A stretch of DNA of 64,000 nt from Alentia gelatinosa. Its lineage: Eukaryota; Annelida; Polychaeta; Phyllodocida; Polynoidae. Below are positions 36,327-48,900 of the stretch, piece by piece. How positions within the stretch are numbered: position 1 is the stretch's first letter; each line of letters opens with the position of its first letter. The position numbers and the translations under genes were made by a program. Where the stretch lies: contig OX465588.1 of NCBI GenBank assembly GCA_950022655.1, positions 23,794,527 to 23,858,526 of the forward strand, read 5' to 3'. The notes under the pieces are model-generated. The model ran no database searches. It saw only the letters and a list, made by a program, of their open reading frames with translations, and was not told the DNA's origin.

Positions 36327-36453
36327 CAAAGGCCAGTCCTTCTCATACCACGTCTATGTGGTTTGGTGTGGAGCCACTCTTTTTCTTCACCCCCAGCAGT
36401 GGTAGCTTTACTGTAATATCAAAGGCCAGTCCTTCTCATACCATGTCTATGTG
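36327..36453 (+). repeat. Direct repeat pair, 93-bp spacing
   Basis: CAAAGGCCAGTCCTTCTCAT continuing through CCAYGTCTATGTG occurs at 36327-36360 and again at 36420-36453. Confidence 0.7.
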
Positions 36454-38519
36454 CTGTGAAAACTAAAATAACTCTCTCCTCGGTAAATGTGTAGGGGTGA
36501 GATTTCTGCCTAAATGCATCTCATAGATTTGATAAAAGATATTGGATGTTAGACTAAACAAACAAACAAACAAACAAATACCTTTTTTCTTTCTCCAGGT
36601 TCAATATCCAAGTCCATCATGATAATCATCATGTTCACGACAAGTTCTGGTCAGGTATTGAAGGCCTATGACGAAGCAGTCATAGCATTAGGGAGTGTCA
36701 TTAGAGAGTGATGAATCAGCTCTTAACTATCAACCACGTCTTGGCCAAGAAATGCAGGTTTATAGTTCGCAAAATAGAAATATTTGTACAACTCTCTATA
36801 TCAACAAAAACTATTTAGTCTATAGACCAATATCAACGAGAATGCATTATGCTCCAAAATGTTTAGTGCCCAAACCAAACTGTATGACGTAATATATGCA
36901 TTCAATACTCTATTATGGTGGGACGACATGGAATAATCTACCTACATTGATTAGAATCACTTTATAGAGATTACAAAAACGGCTCTGATCTATCACATCC
37001 CATGGCTACTGTAAATTAGCACTATAAAGATCAGGTTTACAAATCAATGACCTATGAACGATTAGTAGGAAACGCTCCCTTCTACTTCTAAATATAGATT
37101 GAATAGCACGGAATAGAGGACTGATAAAATGATCCGAACGCCATAGAACTAATACATGTACTGTAAGGCCAGGCAATGAAAAACAGTTTCATAGATCTAT
37201 AGTAGATGCCAAGGCCACTTTATTGGGAAACCAAATTACACTTGTCATGGTACATGCGTAGAAAAGCTGCAACAAACTAACATGTCTTCTGAATACCAAT
37301 AAAGAAATTGAAAAAAAAACTTGCCTCAAGCGCTAATTGCACCAAGTATCGCTGCTTTTAAATGGGCCAATCAATTTCACCATGTATTAACGTTATTTAC
37401 TTCTCCTTAAAGCTACACAATTTCTACAGATCGGGTTTTAGAATCACAATTGTAAGATTCCTACGCAATAACCCTCACGTAATACGAAAACTAATAACAT
37501 AATATCACTCATAATGCTGACTGGTACATACTGGCTTACCGTCTTCGTACATCGAAAATATGTGGTGAAATCATTGATCAGACATATTCCGATGTAGGCA
37601 GAGGGATGTGTATCTGATCAATAGTTTTACAAAGTAATTATATAGAAAGTCCTGACCATGCTGTACAAGCTACATAATAAGATGATAATTTATGTTTCTT
37701 ATTACACTAACTCAGTGTAAATAAGTACTGCTCCTGGGGGTACAGTTATCATACACAGAATGCACTGTACGCCGTTAAACGTTGTACAGGTTACCTTGGA
37801 TAGTGACAGACTGCACACTTTGGGTGACAGACTGCATCCTTTGCTGTGCAGAACACTGTTCTGTATGGTATTCTTACGTTATATGGCAAAACGGTGTGCA
37901 TTAACGGGATATATGTCATGAGTATATGGTAATTTGACGTACCATACTAAGACAGTCAGCCAGTTTTTGTATTATTATATACCTAAAAATGGTGAGATTT
38001 TACATATTCACTATAGTGTGACGCATGGGCATAAATTACGCCATGGATAGGAGCGGTCAGTATACGTAGTTGATACAGCCATAGGTATATGATAATACTA
38101 TTATCACAGTTTGATAATACTGTTCTGATACAAAAGACAAATAGGATGCCAAATATGGTAAACGACTGTGACTATACAAATAAGAGTATTGTAAATTGTG
38201 ATGTGAATGATCAACTTAAACACACAAGTTTTGATAGACGAAAAACAAATGCATACGATCGAGTTGATAGAAACTCCTGGGCCCTGAGTATAAATTGTAG
38301 TATTACAAAAGGCCATACAAAAGGCCTACTAGTTGAGATCTGATGAAGAGTCAAATTAAAACGCAGGTCAATTCTTACAAAATTATGTCAGAAGATTCTA
38401 TTCAAAGATGTTGTAGCCTTGTCACAAGGTACTAACTATAGACAAGCAGTCTGAGGGAGGTAGATGAACTGGGAGCATTCGGTAGCCACAGTGTTCTAAC
38501 ATATCTTCTCTACGTGGTT

Positions 38520-39270
38520 ACGGTGAGACATGGCCATGTTTTGGTGAGGTGAAGTAGTGTGAGTAGTGGTGAGGGAGCGCCGGGTAGGGTAAGGTATGGT
38601 GGGATGTGGGGAGGTTTTGTAAGGTATAGTGATATATGGTGAGGTCTAGTAATATTTCATGATACATGGCCCAATATAGTGTTGTCTTGTGTATCGTGAA
38701 GTATTGTGATAACTAGTAACATTTCCTGAAGTCTGGTGGCAATTTTTTTTAATCATATCCTTTATCCTGACACATTCATAAACCACCTGGGATAGTACTC
38801 TAGTACAGTCACTAAACTCTCCAGTACAACAGCCTTGTTACCAGGTGATAATTATGCTGATCACAGCTAACGTACATGTACAATTGAATCAATGTCCGTA
38901 CATCACAACAGTTCATTACATAAGAAGTATCACACCTTCATGTTAGCTTCAGGCGATTGACGCCATTAAAATATTCTTGCGAGCTACCTTCAATTTGTCC
39001 AATGAGGCAATATTATGGAGGTTAAGCGGAAGGCGGTTCCATAAACGGTCACAAAAGTGAATAAGGTTTCTTTATACTGTGGTTTCCTTGTGCAGAGTCA
39101 AGTATGATGACGTCTGGTTATATCTATTGAGGTATGGGGGAGTGTTGTGAGATTTTGTAATGCATGGGGAGGTGTAGTGATGTGTGTTGTAGTGTTGTGA
39201 TGTATAGGTATGGTGAGGTATGATGAGACTTCGTGAAGTGTGGTGGAATGTGGTGAGGTGATGTGGTGCA
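38520..39270. repeat. GT-rich degenerate minisatellite tracts
   Basis: 38520-38720 and 39116-39270 are built of variants of GGTGAGGTNTGGTGATGTGT and are nearly free of C on the plus strand. A related tract is at 41041-41190. Non-coding. Confidence 0.5.
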
Positions 39271-39326
39271 TAGTAAAGGCCTTTCTCCACTGGTCGACTG
39301 AGGAGGGGGGGGGGGCTTGCGATCCT

Positions 39327-40170
39327 GGGCCTTGTTTTTTATTGACGACCATCGTTACAGGCGACATGTTTTTGCTGTCAGTGTACTATAGTCGCGATAG
39401 TTTAAGGGGTCGGGTAACTATCACTGCTCTAAGAGACTTAGGGCGGTCTGAGGTGTGCTATAGTCACGAGACATGTAAGGTCACGTGGGCAAATTTGTCT
39501 CCCAAACTGTCTTAGACCTAAGACATCTATGGACATGTCGTACAGAATGCGCAGCTTCACTTTTCCTAGGAATTAAGCGATGAAGTTTGAACACAAGTAA
39601 GGTATACATAAAAGCTATAATCGTACCAAATATGAAGAGAATTGGCCGCACCGTTCTGAAGATATCGGCGTTTGAATTTCATCATAGCAAATTCTGCTCT
39701 GGTGGCCAGTGTAGCTCTAGCCTCACTCTGCGGTTACTTCACTCTCTCAGCAGAGATTCCGCGCTCTATACCGCGAAAGATCTGCCAGGAGAGTGCTTGT
39801 ACGATATCCGATCGATAGCCCGATGTTTCAAATTCAAATGCCGATAGCTTCAGGACGGTGAGTCCCATCTTCTTCATATTTAGTACGATTATAGGTTATA
39901 TGTATCCCTTACTCGTGTTAAAACTTCATCACTTAATTCCCATGGGAAGCATGGGAAATCCTCTATATACGCACAGTGAGGTTTTATAGAACCTAAGACA
40001 GTTCTATACCTGTCGTGACGGCCGACGTTTTTCGCGGCGATCGTCCGTGGCGCACTACGACACCGTTTATAGCACACCGGCCATCTTTTGTCGTCAAAAC
40101 TGTCGTGAAATCGCTGGTTGGTCTTGGGCCTTCCTGGCCTCACAATGGTCGTGACTAAAAAGCAAGGCCC
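39327..40170. mobile_element. 0.84-kb inverted-repeat DNA transposon, copy 1
   Basis: Ends GGGCCTTGTTTTTTATTGAC and the complement-like GTCGTGACTAAAAAGCAAGGCCC. The interior matches 56117-56926 over its length, including GTGGCCAGTGTAGCTCTA and CTAAGACAGTTCTATAC. Non-coding, so probably non-autonomous. I could not define a target-site duplication. Confidence 0.7.
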
Positions 40171-40405
40171 TGTACCTCCAGTCTCAGTCTGGAGGTACAT
40201 GATCGCAAGCCCCCTAGTTCGTGTAGGGCGCTGGATCGCATGGTTATATCTATTCTGTGTGTAGACTATCCTGCTTGAGAATGGAGCGCCTGCGATTCTA
40301 GGTACATAGGCACTTCCAGTTTCAGACTGGGCGTAAATATCAAACATGTTTGATACTTAAAAACGCTTGCGATCCGGGGTACATTCAGACTGGTGGGAAA
40401 CTTGC

Positions 40406-40515
40406 AGGGAGGGAAATATCCTCTCCCCCCACCGCCTCCCGCCCGTTTGTGTTAGTAGAAGTACAGGTGTCCTCAGTAGGAAGCCCTCCCCCCCCCCCCC
40501 GCCCCCACCTCCCCC
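40406..40515. repeat. C-rich module, related to 62588-62695
   Basis: Contains GGAAATATCCTCTCCCCCCA, AGTACAGGTGT and a long C run. The same blocks in inverted order and strand occur at 62588-62695. Simple-sequence runs make alignment by eye uncertain. Confidence 0.5.
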
Positions 40516-40810
40516 CGCCCGCTCTCAGTGAAGCTCTCTTCACTGGATGCTTATCGCCTACAGATGAGGTGTATACACACGGGGAATTGGACGACCTTGT
40601 ATACACAAAATACCTACTTTTATTATCCACCTAATACAAAGTGTCCATAGAAAACACATAGGGCATTTGTATAGACATACCCGGCGCATACGGATATGTT
40701 GTATGCTCCGGGTGGCGCATACGGAAAAATAGTGCGTATGGAAAAATAGTGCATAGCCAAAACAAACTGATATTGACGTGCCACTTGTCCAGAAAAAGGT
40801 GGATAATAAA

Positions 40811-40957
40811 TACAATATAGACTGGTTTCAGATACAAGCGGTTGTATGCTCCTCGGAATTGTCTCTCCGCAATATCCTCGCATACGCTCGGATATTACTA
40901 CGCGTCAACTCCTCGGAGCATACGGCCGCTTGTATCTGAAACCAGTCAATATTGTGT
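40811..40957. repeat. Hairpin (foldback) element, copy 1
   Basis: Arms of about 46 bp: TACAATATAGACTGGTTTCA onward, and its complement ending GAAACCAGTCAATATTGTGTA. The loop includes ATTACTACGCGTCAACT, identical in the element at 53703-53824. Confidence 0.65.
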
Positions 40958-42550
40958 ATATATACGCCGGGCGCATCCATATGTAAAATAATGATGTTCG
41001 TGCAGTGTATGTACCTAGAATCGCAGAGAGGAGACAGGGCTTTAGGTATGATGAGATTTCCTGAGGTGTACTGGAATGTGGGGAGGGTTTCTGATATATG
41101 AGGAGGTGTTGTGATGTATGGTTATGTTTCAGAAGGCATGGTGAGATATGGGAATGTGTTTTGAGGTGTGTTGAGATATTGTGATCTTTGGTCATGTTCA
41201 TACTCAGCAGGTGGAGGTAGGCAGGTAAATGTGATTTGTGTCAGTCATTCTACATTATCAGTTATATCTCCATCTGGGCCTCCACCAATCTCTGAAAGCT
41301 GTCATGTTCATACTCTTTCTACGTTTTTGAAAAGTACATCCGTATCCAGACACTGCCAGGTTCTCCATCAGTTTCCAAAAATGTTGTGTTGTACCTGAAA
41401 CTGTCTACCAGTCTCCAAAAGTTTTATGGTACCTAAAATTGTTTTTACATGTCGTGAGGACCTTCTACCAGTCTCTAAATGTTGTATGGTACCTTTAACT
41501 GTTTCTACATGTCACAAGGTTCCTCTCACCATGTGTATCAGAATAACAACATCAGATGACCTTATACTCCATACCTGCTGCTAGCTGACACTCAATATAA
41601 CAATCAGCTGCGGGGATTCAACAACCCAACAAACACTATTCACACCAAATTTTGGCGCCTGTCATGTTATGGTACCTTCCGTAGGAAAGGGGCAGAGACA
41701 CAAGCACACATGCAAACTGAAGCGGGATTCACACGGTGGGATTCATGTACCTCACAGGACGTTTCTCTGAGACAAACCTGCTGAGATTCTGTACTCGAAC
41801 ACAATTTCTTCGTCTAAATTGTAAGGTTCAATTTCCCTGAGACATGTTTCCCCCCTGCAGTTGTCGGCAACCTTTATCCCAAAAAAGGAACAGAAGCCCA
41901 TGAGATTTTGAACCCTGTGAGTTCCACTTAAGCCAGCTAAGACAAGACCTGTATATGAAGATTGACCCAACAGAAGTCCAGATATAAGGGACAGAGCAAA
42001 TGTGAGTTCATCAAGTGGTCACCTGCCGTCCGACTGTAGTATCTAGCAGATGGTGCCCTGTTCGGTGGTCAATCAAATGTTCTTATGAGATTCAGCTGAC
42101 TTTAAAAGTATTCCAATGGCTACTTGATCTCTCAACACCCGTTATACATTAGGATGGCTAAATTATGATGCCCAAGCTATGTTTGTAAAGACATGGAAGA
42201 CATTTCTGAGAAAGCTGAAAGTTATATCAGTGGCCTATTGTCACTCACTTCCTTTTACACCTCCAGTTGTGAAGGCCATCCCTTTTTCATCCTAATGTGA
42301 AGAAGGTCTATCAGGGGGCCAACTGACACCGTCCTTAGAAATTAGCAGGCAATAGAGGAGAGCTCCGTGACAATTATATCATCTCTGAGACCAAAAAAAG
42401 AGCCCAGTCTATTATTATCTAAATTTGATTATTTGAAAATTATAGTCAATAAATATATATCAAATACATTACAGCTATTGAACTAGTCAATTCTAAAGAG
42501 ATCCTTTCAAGAGACTATCAAAGTGCACCATTTTATGGTAGCAGACTGAA

Positions 42551-42944
42551 TCATTGCTCGATAACCAGTTTCATGGGTGGGCCGGTGGCTCCTCCTAGGA
42601 GCAGCGTGTCGGAGGTGAGGAATGTGACTGTCCTGGCCGTACAGTTATAGTACACGGCCACCGGCTCCACCAGGCGTCGCTTCAGGCGCCACACCCGCAG
42701 CGTGCCGTCGAGCGAGCAGCTCGCCAGATGGCGCGACTTGGGGCACACGGCGATGGCGTGAGTGAGGTCCAGATGGGCTGTGATCACGTGGGCACGGTTG
42801 TAGACCAACTTGGTGGAGAGCAGCGTTATGGTGCCCAGGAAGTTGTAGATGAGGTAGCGTCCGTTTGGTGAGTACAAACAGGTGAAGCCGTTCTCCCCGT
42901 TGTCTGAATCAATACTGATTTTCTGCTGCGCCCCTCCGAACAGC
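42551..42944 (-). CDS. NWD1-like gene exon 16 (last), WD40 and stop
   Basis: Starts LFGGAQQKISID and ends MKLVIEQ with TGA at 42551-42553. Contains the WD repeat HLASCSLDGTLRVWRLKRR and a final partial blade. Acceptor TTTCAG. Confidence 0.88.
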
Positions 42945-45900
42945 CTGAAACCAGAGATTAATGCATATTATTATTCATCCTGCATATATACAACATGTAA
43001 CATGTATGGAGAAACCACACACCATTGTTTAATTACTGTCAGATACCATAACCATTGTATACGGATTTCGAATTCATTGTACACGGAAATTAAATCCGTT
43101 ATATGCAGAAAATACTTTCTTTAACTAAAATGTTGCAAGATGAACGGCAAGACTTTGTACTAACATACATGACTAAGGAACATGCAATGGTAGCATTGCG
43201 TTAATGAATGGGAATGAAAAAACGACTGATGTTGGTAGAAGCCTAAGCTCAGAATCATTCAAGAAATCGTTGAAATGTGGGGGAAAACTAGCTTTTATCT
43301 AGTAAAAGCATCATCAAAATATTTGCTTGGATGTTGGGTCTATTGTTTTGATGTTATATGTGCATTGTGTAATATGAACCGACTGATGTTAAGTGAGCTA
43401 TCCAGCTACTGAATCTAGATATGTGCGGATAGCCGTAATGGAAGATCACCCTAGTGGTGAATTATGAGCAAAAAAAGGTTCATGCTGTTGCTCAGATGTT
43501 ACTATACGTGGACTTCTTGGTGGTTATGGCCAGTCATACATGGCCATTTATTATTCTTGTTGTAGGTGACACCTGCTCCAGGAGCTCTCATATGGTTTGC
43601 ACATCTTAAATATCTTTAAGAGAAAATAAGTCATTAAAGATCAATTGTATTCTAGGGCATCTTTACTATATCTTTAGAACTGGCCATAGGAAAAGTTAAA
43701 CAACTTTAGCAGCAGGGATAGCAAAATTAGCTATATACATGAATCCTGGGACTAAAGAACACTAAAAGGTGGAATTTTCCAAAAGGGTGCCACTACATGG
43801 CCATATGGCAGAAAATTGCATATTAAAAACTTAGAACTTATAGCCTTTAGGTACTATATCAATAGAACTGGTGGTCAAAGATGTCTGATAACAGAGGTAG
43901 TTGGGGTATCAAAATCAATTATATTCCTGGACCATGAGATAACAGAACACTAAAGAACAGCTTGAAAGGTTTCTTAGGAATGTCAGAACATGGTAAAATA
44001 GCAAAGATATGCATATAAAGGCTTTTATACTTTATATCTTTAGAACTTGCTGTCGAAAATGTCAGACAGGAGTGTAGCAAAATCAGTTATATACCTGGAT
44101 CATGGAATCACAGAGCACTAAAAAGTAGCTCACAATGATTCTAATGATTGCCACAATATGGCCACAAATGAATACATATAAGACATTCAATAGCCTTCAG
44201 GTACTGTATTAGTAGAACTGGCTGTCGAAAATATCAAATGACCTGGATCCTGATATCACAAAACACTAAGTAGCTCAATGTGTTCCTAAGGGATACCACA
44301 ATAAGGCCACATAGCAAAAAACTGCATTTGAAAAGCTTTTATAGTCTATACAATTATTAGATTAACTCAGGCACACGCTGGTCTCAGTTGGCAACCGTGT
44401 TGGTGTGGGTGCAGTGGTCTGGGTGGTAGGGGAGCGTGTCTGGTCGCTTTAACGTGTGAAACCCCCGTATCTTGCACGCCCGGACCCGTTGCGGTTCAGT
44501 GAATGCCTACTCGCGGGCGGCGCGCCCCATGCAAAACGTGAGAACTAACTGGCCCCAGACAATTATTTATGATTCCTGAATATTTGATTATACTGGATAC
44601 TGAGGCTATCACATGTTAACCCCGGCACATGCGGTAGTTTCATCGGGAACAAGGACAATAAATAAGTTATATTAAAATGATTACTCTACCGCCACCGCCA
44701 CCGCCACTGCACCTAGAGACAGAATCTTGACAAATACAAAAAATAGCACACCCCACGGCGCCAGACGTGTCCCGGACACGTTGGGTAGGAGAGGGGACTG
44801 ATATCAGTGTCAGGAAAGGGTATGATTATTCATGATTCCTGAATATTTGATTAACCCCGGCAACAAAAACTATAATTAGCATACATATAAACTTCGATAG
44901 TAACTTAGACTTGCTCAAGTCTTTGATTATGAACATTCATTAAGTTATCAAACACAATAAGAATAAAGTTCATTAAAGTATGTATCATTCTCTGACTGGC
45001 CCATGAATCATGGCCCTGTATCCCAACGAGGAGGGTAGCCATGGGATGCAGGGACTGGAGCCAGTTTAAGAGTAACCCTAAGTGTAAGAGTAAATCTCCC
45101 CATATGTATTTCTGATTGACCTTTCATGTCAAACCGAAATAACTAGAAGGATGTATCTACAAGATATAACAATAAAACAAATCTTTTCGGCGGGGGGGGG
45201 GGGGGGGGGGGGGCAGCAGAAATAAAAAATTTGGGTTTTGGCCCAATGACTAAATCTTGTGAATGTATATTCTACGGGCACTTGGTATTGGGCGGATGAT
45301 AAAAGTCGGACACTCACCCCAGGCCCCACACTCGGAGGGTGCTACCACTCAGCGCAGCCACATCGTCCTTACTCGGGTGCAAACACACAGACCAGATCCA
45401 TTTGTCCTCACTCGGAGGTGCCCCTTCTCCACCGCCTAGATCTGAGCCTCGAGCTGCGCCTAAATCTGAGCCTAGATCCTCCGGCCGTTCCCAATCAATG
45501 ACGGGTCCAGGACTAAGTGTTTTCTGGTCAAACAGGTGGATCTGTCTCTTCTTGGTGCCTGTTACACAAATAAACGATAGTTTGTAGTTAAATACAACTA
45601 TTTCTGTGTGAGCAATGATTTTATTCAGAATCCAAAATACATGTACAATATTAACTGGTTTCAGACGCGTAGGAATATCCGAGAGCACGCGAAGATATCA
45701 CGTAGAGTCTCACTTTGGAAACTGACATTGGGCGGGCTCCCACGATATTTCGTGAAATTTCGGGCAATTTCGAGCACCCCAGATGGGTGGAGCTGTGCAT
45801 ACCTCGTTAACATTTATTTTATGTTAAAGAATTCTCGATGGTATACAGGTTTTAGCCATGTCATGATAAGGTCAAGACCACTTGGCATGATAACGTTACG

Positions 45901-48900
45901 AACAAATAAACACACACGTTTTCAATGATCTACATGGCTCATTTGTGAGGGAACAGCGACTTACCGACAGCGATATACTTCTTATTGAGTCCTATAGAAA
46001 CTGGCCATTTCACATCCAGTTCAACACAGTCGTCAGTTTCGGAAGAATCGGTCAATTTGAATGGGAAGACCTGGACACCAGCATAGTTGTAAGCGTCTTC
46101 CTGAATGGTTAGATAAGAAATACATGACATTAAAGTCAGGGAAGATGTATGAGAATTTTGTTTTGTGTACATTTTGAATAATATAATTATGTTTTAGGAA
46201 CAAAGAAAGAACGAAATTATTAGGTTTCGAGGATAAGTCTGCTGAGATTTCTCTAAGTAGCAAAGGTCGCCATTTTGTAGCAGCTCCCTCTTATCCTGAA
46301 GATTAAAACGGGGTTCTACTCTATACGATGCTTAACTCTTAGTAACGTTCGTATAGGTATATGATGATGTAAACTGATACTCTCCAATACGCAAATGACT
46401 GTCACCGGCTTTGCCACAAATTGTCAGTTACAGTTCATGTGTAGAATAAGGCCCGGCGTCCACCTACTATGATAGAAATTTAGACCCACTGATATGGCTC
46501 AGATACAAAAAGTCAACATCGGAGACATATCGGGAAGGTGTAAAATCGTAGACATATGTCTAAACATGCCAATCCATCATGCATTGTATGATGTTTTTAT
46601 CGGTGTCTAATCGCAGAAACGTGGTTAACTGCGCCGATATTAGGTGACCTTCCGACGCGATTTTGATTTTTTATCGGGAGGTGCATCGTAGACCATATCG
46701 GAACCATATCAGAGTAGGTGGACACCGAGCTTTATAAGGTGCCCTCTTCTAGTACCAAATTATGTGGCAAATTAAGCTGTGTTGTAAACTAAAAACACTC
46801 TATACCTCAACTATATCTCCACTTCTGAGGTAAAAATCTAGCTGGAGGTATTAGCCTAATAATCTAATAACCGCAAAACTCAGTTGTCTAAAAAGAACCG
46901 CTATTGTACTGCTTACAGAAATGCTTACTGCTTACAAAAATGAAAGTCCTGTAAATAAAAATGGCTTATAAAGAAAAAGAAAGTAATCCCCACTTAACCC
47001 TTTAACAGCAGAGAGATGCCTCCAGGCATTCCCCTGGCTGTAGCAGGAAGATGCCTCCAGGCATCTTTGAGGCATCATTAATACTTTTATACAATATTCA
47101 ATAGATAAGAAGATAATTGTTTGATTTAAAAGAAACTTTGACTATGTATAAGAGCCATATTGACATTTGATTTGGTATAATAAAATATGATCAGTCGCCA
47201 AGGTAAATTACTTTTTTTTTTTTTATTGTGGAGAATATTTTATTTTCAACTTATACAGGATATATACACACAAGTATTTTAGCAGCCATAAAGAAACAGA
47301 TACATTTCTAAATGATATAGGGTTGTCATGCACTGGTAAATTAATCTACCCTGTTTCTACAGATTTTCGAAATACATGTGTCATATTTCACCCATGGAAT
47401 ATTATTTCCTCTCCCCATTTTATTTTTTTATTTTTTTATTTTCATTACTTAAATCGCATGACATTGCTATTTCCAAAAAAAGGTGCCTGCCGTAGCAGGG
47501 TCATTTAGGGATCGCATACCTGCCATGTAATGCTGAGCAAGGGAACAAGGTGGTGCAGGGAAAGGATTAATATAGTATTTTGGCAATGACAAAGAAATTA
47601 AAAGGTCAACCTACGGTATAATTGCCGGCATGGCCGTCGTTGAGGATGACAATCCGCGAGTCGTCCACTGTCCACAACGCAGCCCTGATAATGTACTTCT
47701 TTTTTGGGGTCCTGCCCACAAAACCTCCTTTCCCGAGACGAGACTTCTCGTAGATTCTCACGAAGGAGTTCATTCCCTGTCCTGCCATGACGTACTTCCG
47801 GTTGTGTGAGGCCAGTAGAACATTGAAAGGTAATCCGTCAACCTCGGGCACTCTGTAATTGGAGTTAGATATTTTGTAGATTGTGTAAAGAGGGTGCTCC
47901 AGTGATTCGAGGCATTTTCAAAACCATCGGGCATCTAGACTCGGTTCTAGACATGTTTATAATACCCATACCAGAGCCTACCTAGAAAGATAGTGCCAAA
48001 CTCTGTCAGATTGTCAACTTTTGCAACGATCTAACAAAACTTATTTATAAGATCTTCGTTTTATCGTCCAATTTCAATTTTAAATAATTACAACATTTAC
48101 CTAGGTTTTGGAATTACCTACCATCTTTTTAAATCACCATGTAGGAAACTCAGACTTTTTTCTGTGTAAGGAATGGCTAAGACTGGCAACGCCATAAGTG
48201 CTTGTGGTTAGGTTGCGCATGCATACTGTGGTGATTCCGATACCCGGAGATGACCGCAGGATGTCGGTCGGGCATTGCTCCACTACATTAGCCTTTTTAA
48301 CGTCACAAGCAACCTTTTATCTCGATGGATGAAATATATGACAAAAGGCAGACAAATCTATCAACCAATGCATTTGTATTACTCTAGCAGCCCTATGTCA
48401 AATATTGAATATAAGGTAGATTGGGATTGAAGAACACTAACGTTGTAAATGTCTCATTGGATATCAGCTGAAAACCAGTGTCGGTTACTATACCATAACT
48501 GAGCTGATATATTTGGTATTTCTCTTATTGACATGACCTTATGGATGTATCACCAAATGGAACACATGTAAACCAATTTTGCCAATAAAAGATTTTGAAC
48601 AAAAAAAAAAAAAAAATCCAGCTCAACCGCCAGGTGGGTGATCGCTGAGGGATGTCAGAATTTGTCCTTTTTTCCGCAAATGATTTGTCATAAAGGGATA
48701 AAGGCAAGCATATAGAACGACTGGCTGGATTTCATGGGTGAAATACCCCAGTGAGCTGGGGTCGCACAGACATGGATAATCACATAACCAGTATGTTTAA
48801 AGCGTATGATCCACCAAAACAGACCCAACAGATGCTCCACAGACACTCCGCAGACAGGATTTTAGCATCTAGCCAACGATCCTCACTGAGGTTTGTCGGC

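Larger units (their letters stand above)
35448..42550. other. Tail-to-tail intergenic region, repeats only
   Basis: Separates the 3' ends of the two host genes. It holds a 34-bp direct repeat (36327 and 36420), an AAAC-type tail (36544-36580), GT-rich degenerate repeat tracts (38520-38720, 39116-39270, 41041-41190), a 0.84-kb inverted-repeat transposon (39327-40170), a C-run module (40406-40515) and a hairpin element (40811-40957). No supported gene; the 152-codon minus frame at 39889-40347 lies mostly in the transposon. Confidence 0.6.

Noticed and set aside
39889..40347. 152-codon minus-strand frame, one of the longest outside the genes
   Set aside because: It lies mostly inside the 0.84-kb transposon copy (39327-40170), begins in its flank, has no domain, and the second copy at 56117-56926 does not keep it open.
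41752..41970. 72-codon minus frame downstream of the NWD1-like stop codon
   Set aside because: The frame has no start context or splice link to exon 16, which ends with a clear stop; most likely 3' untranslated or intergenic.
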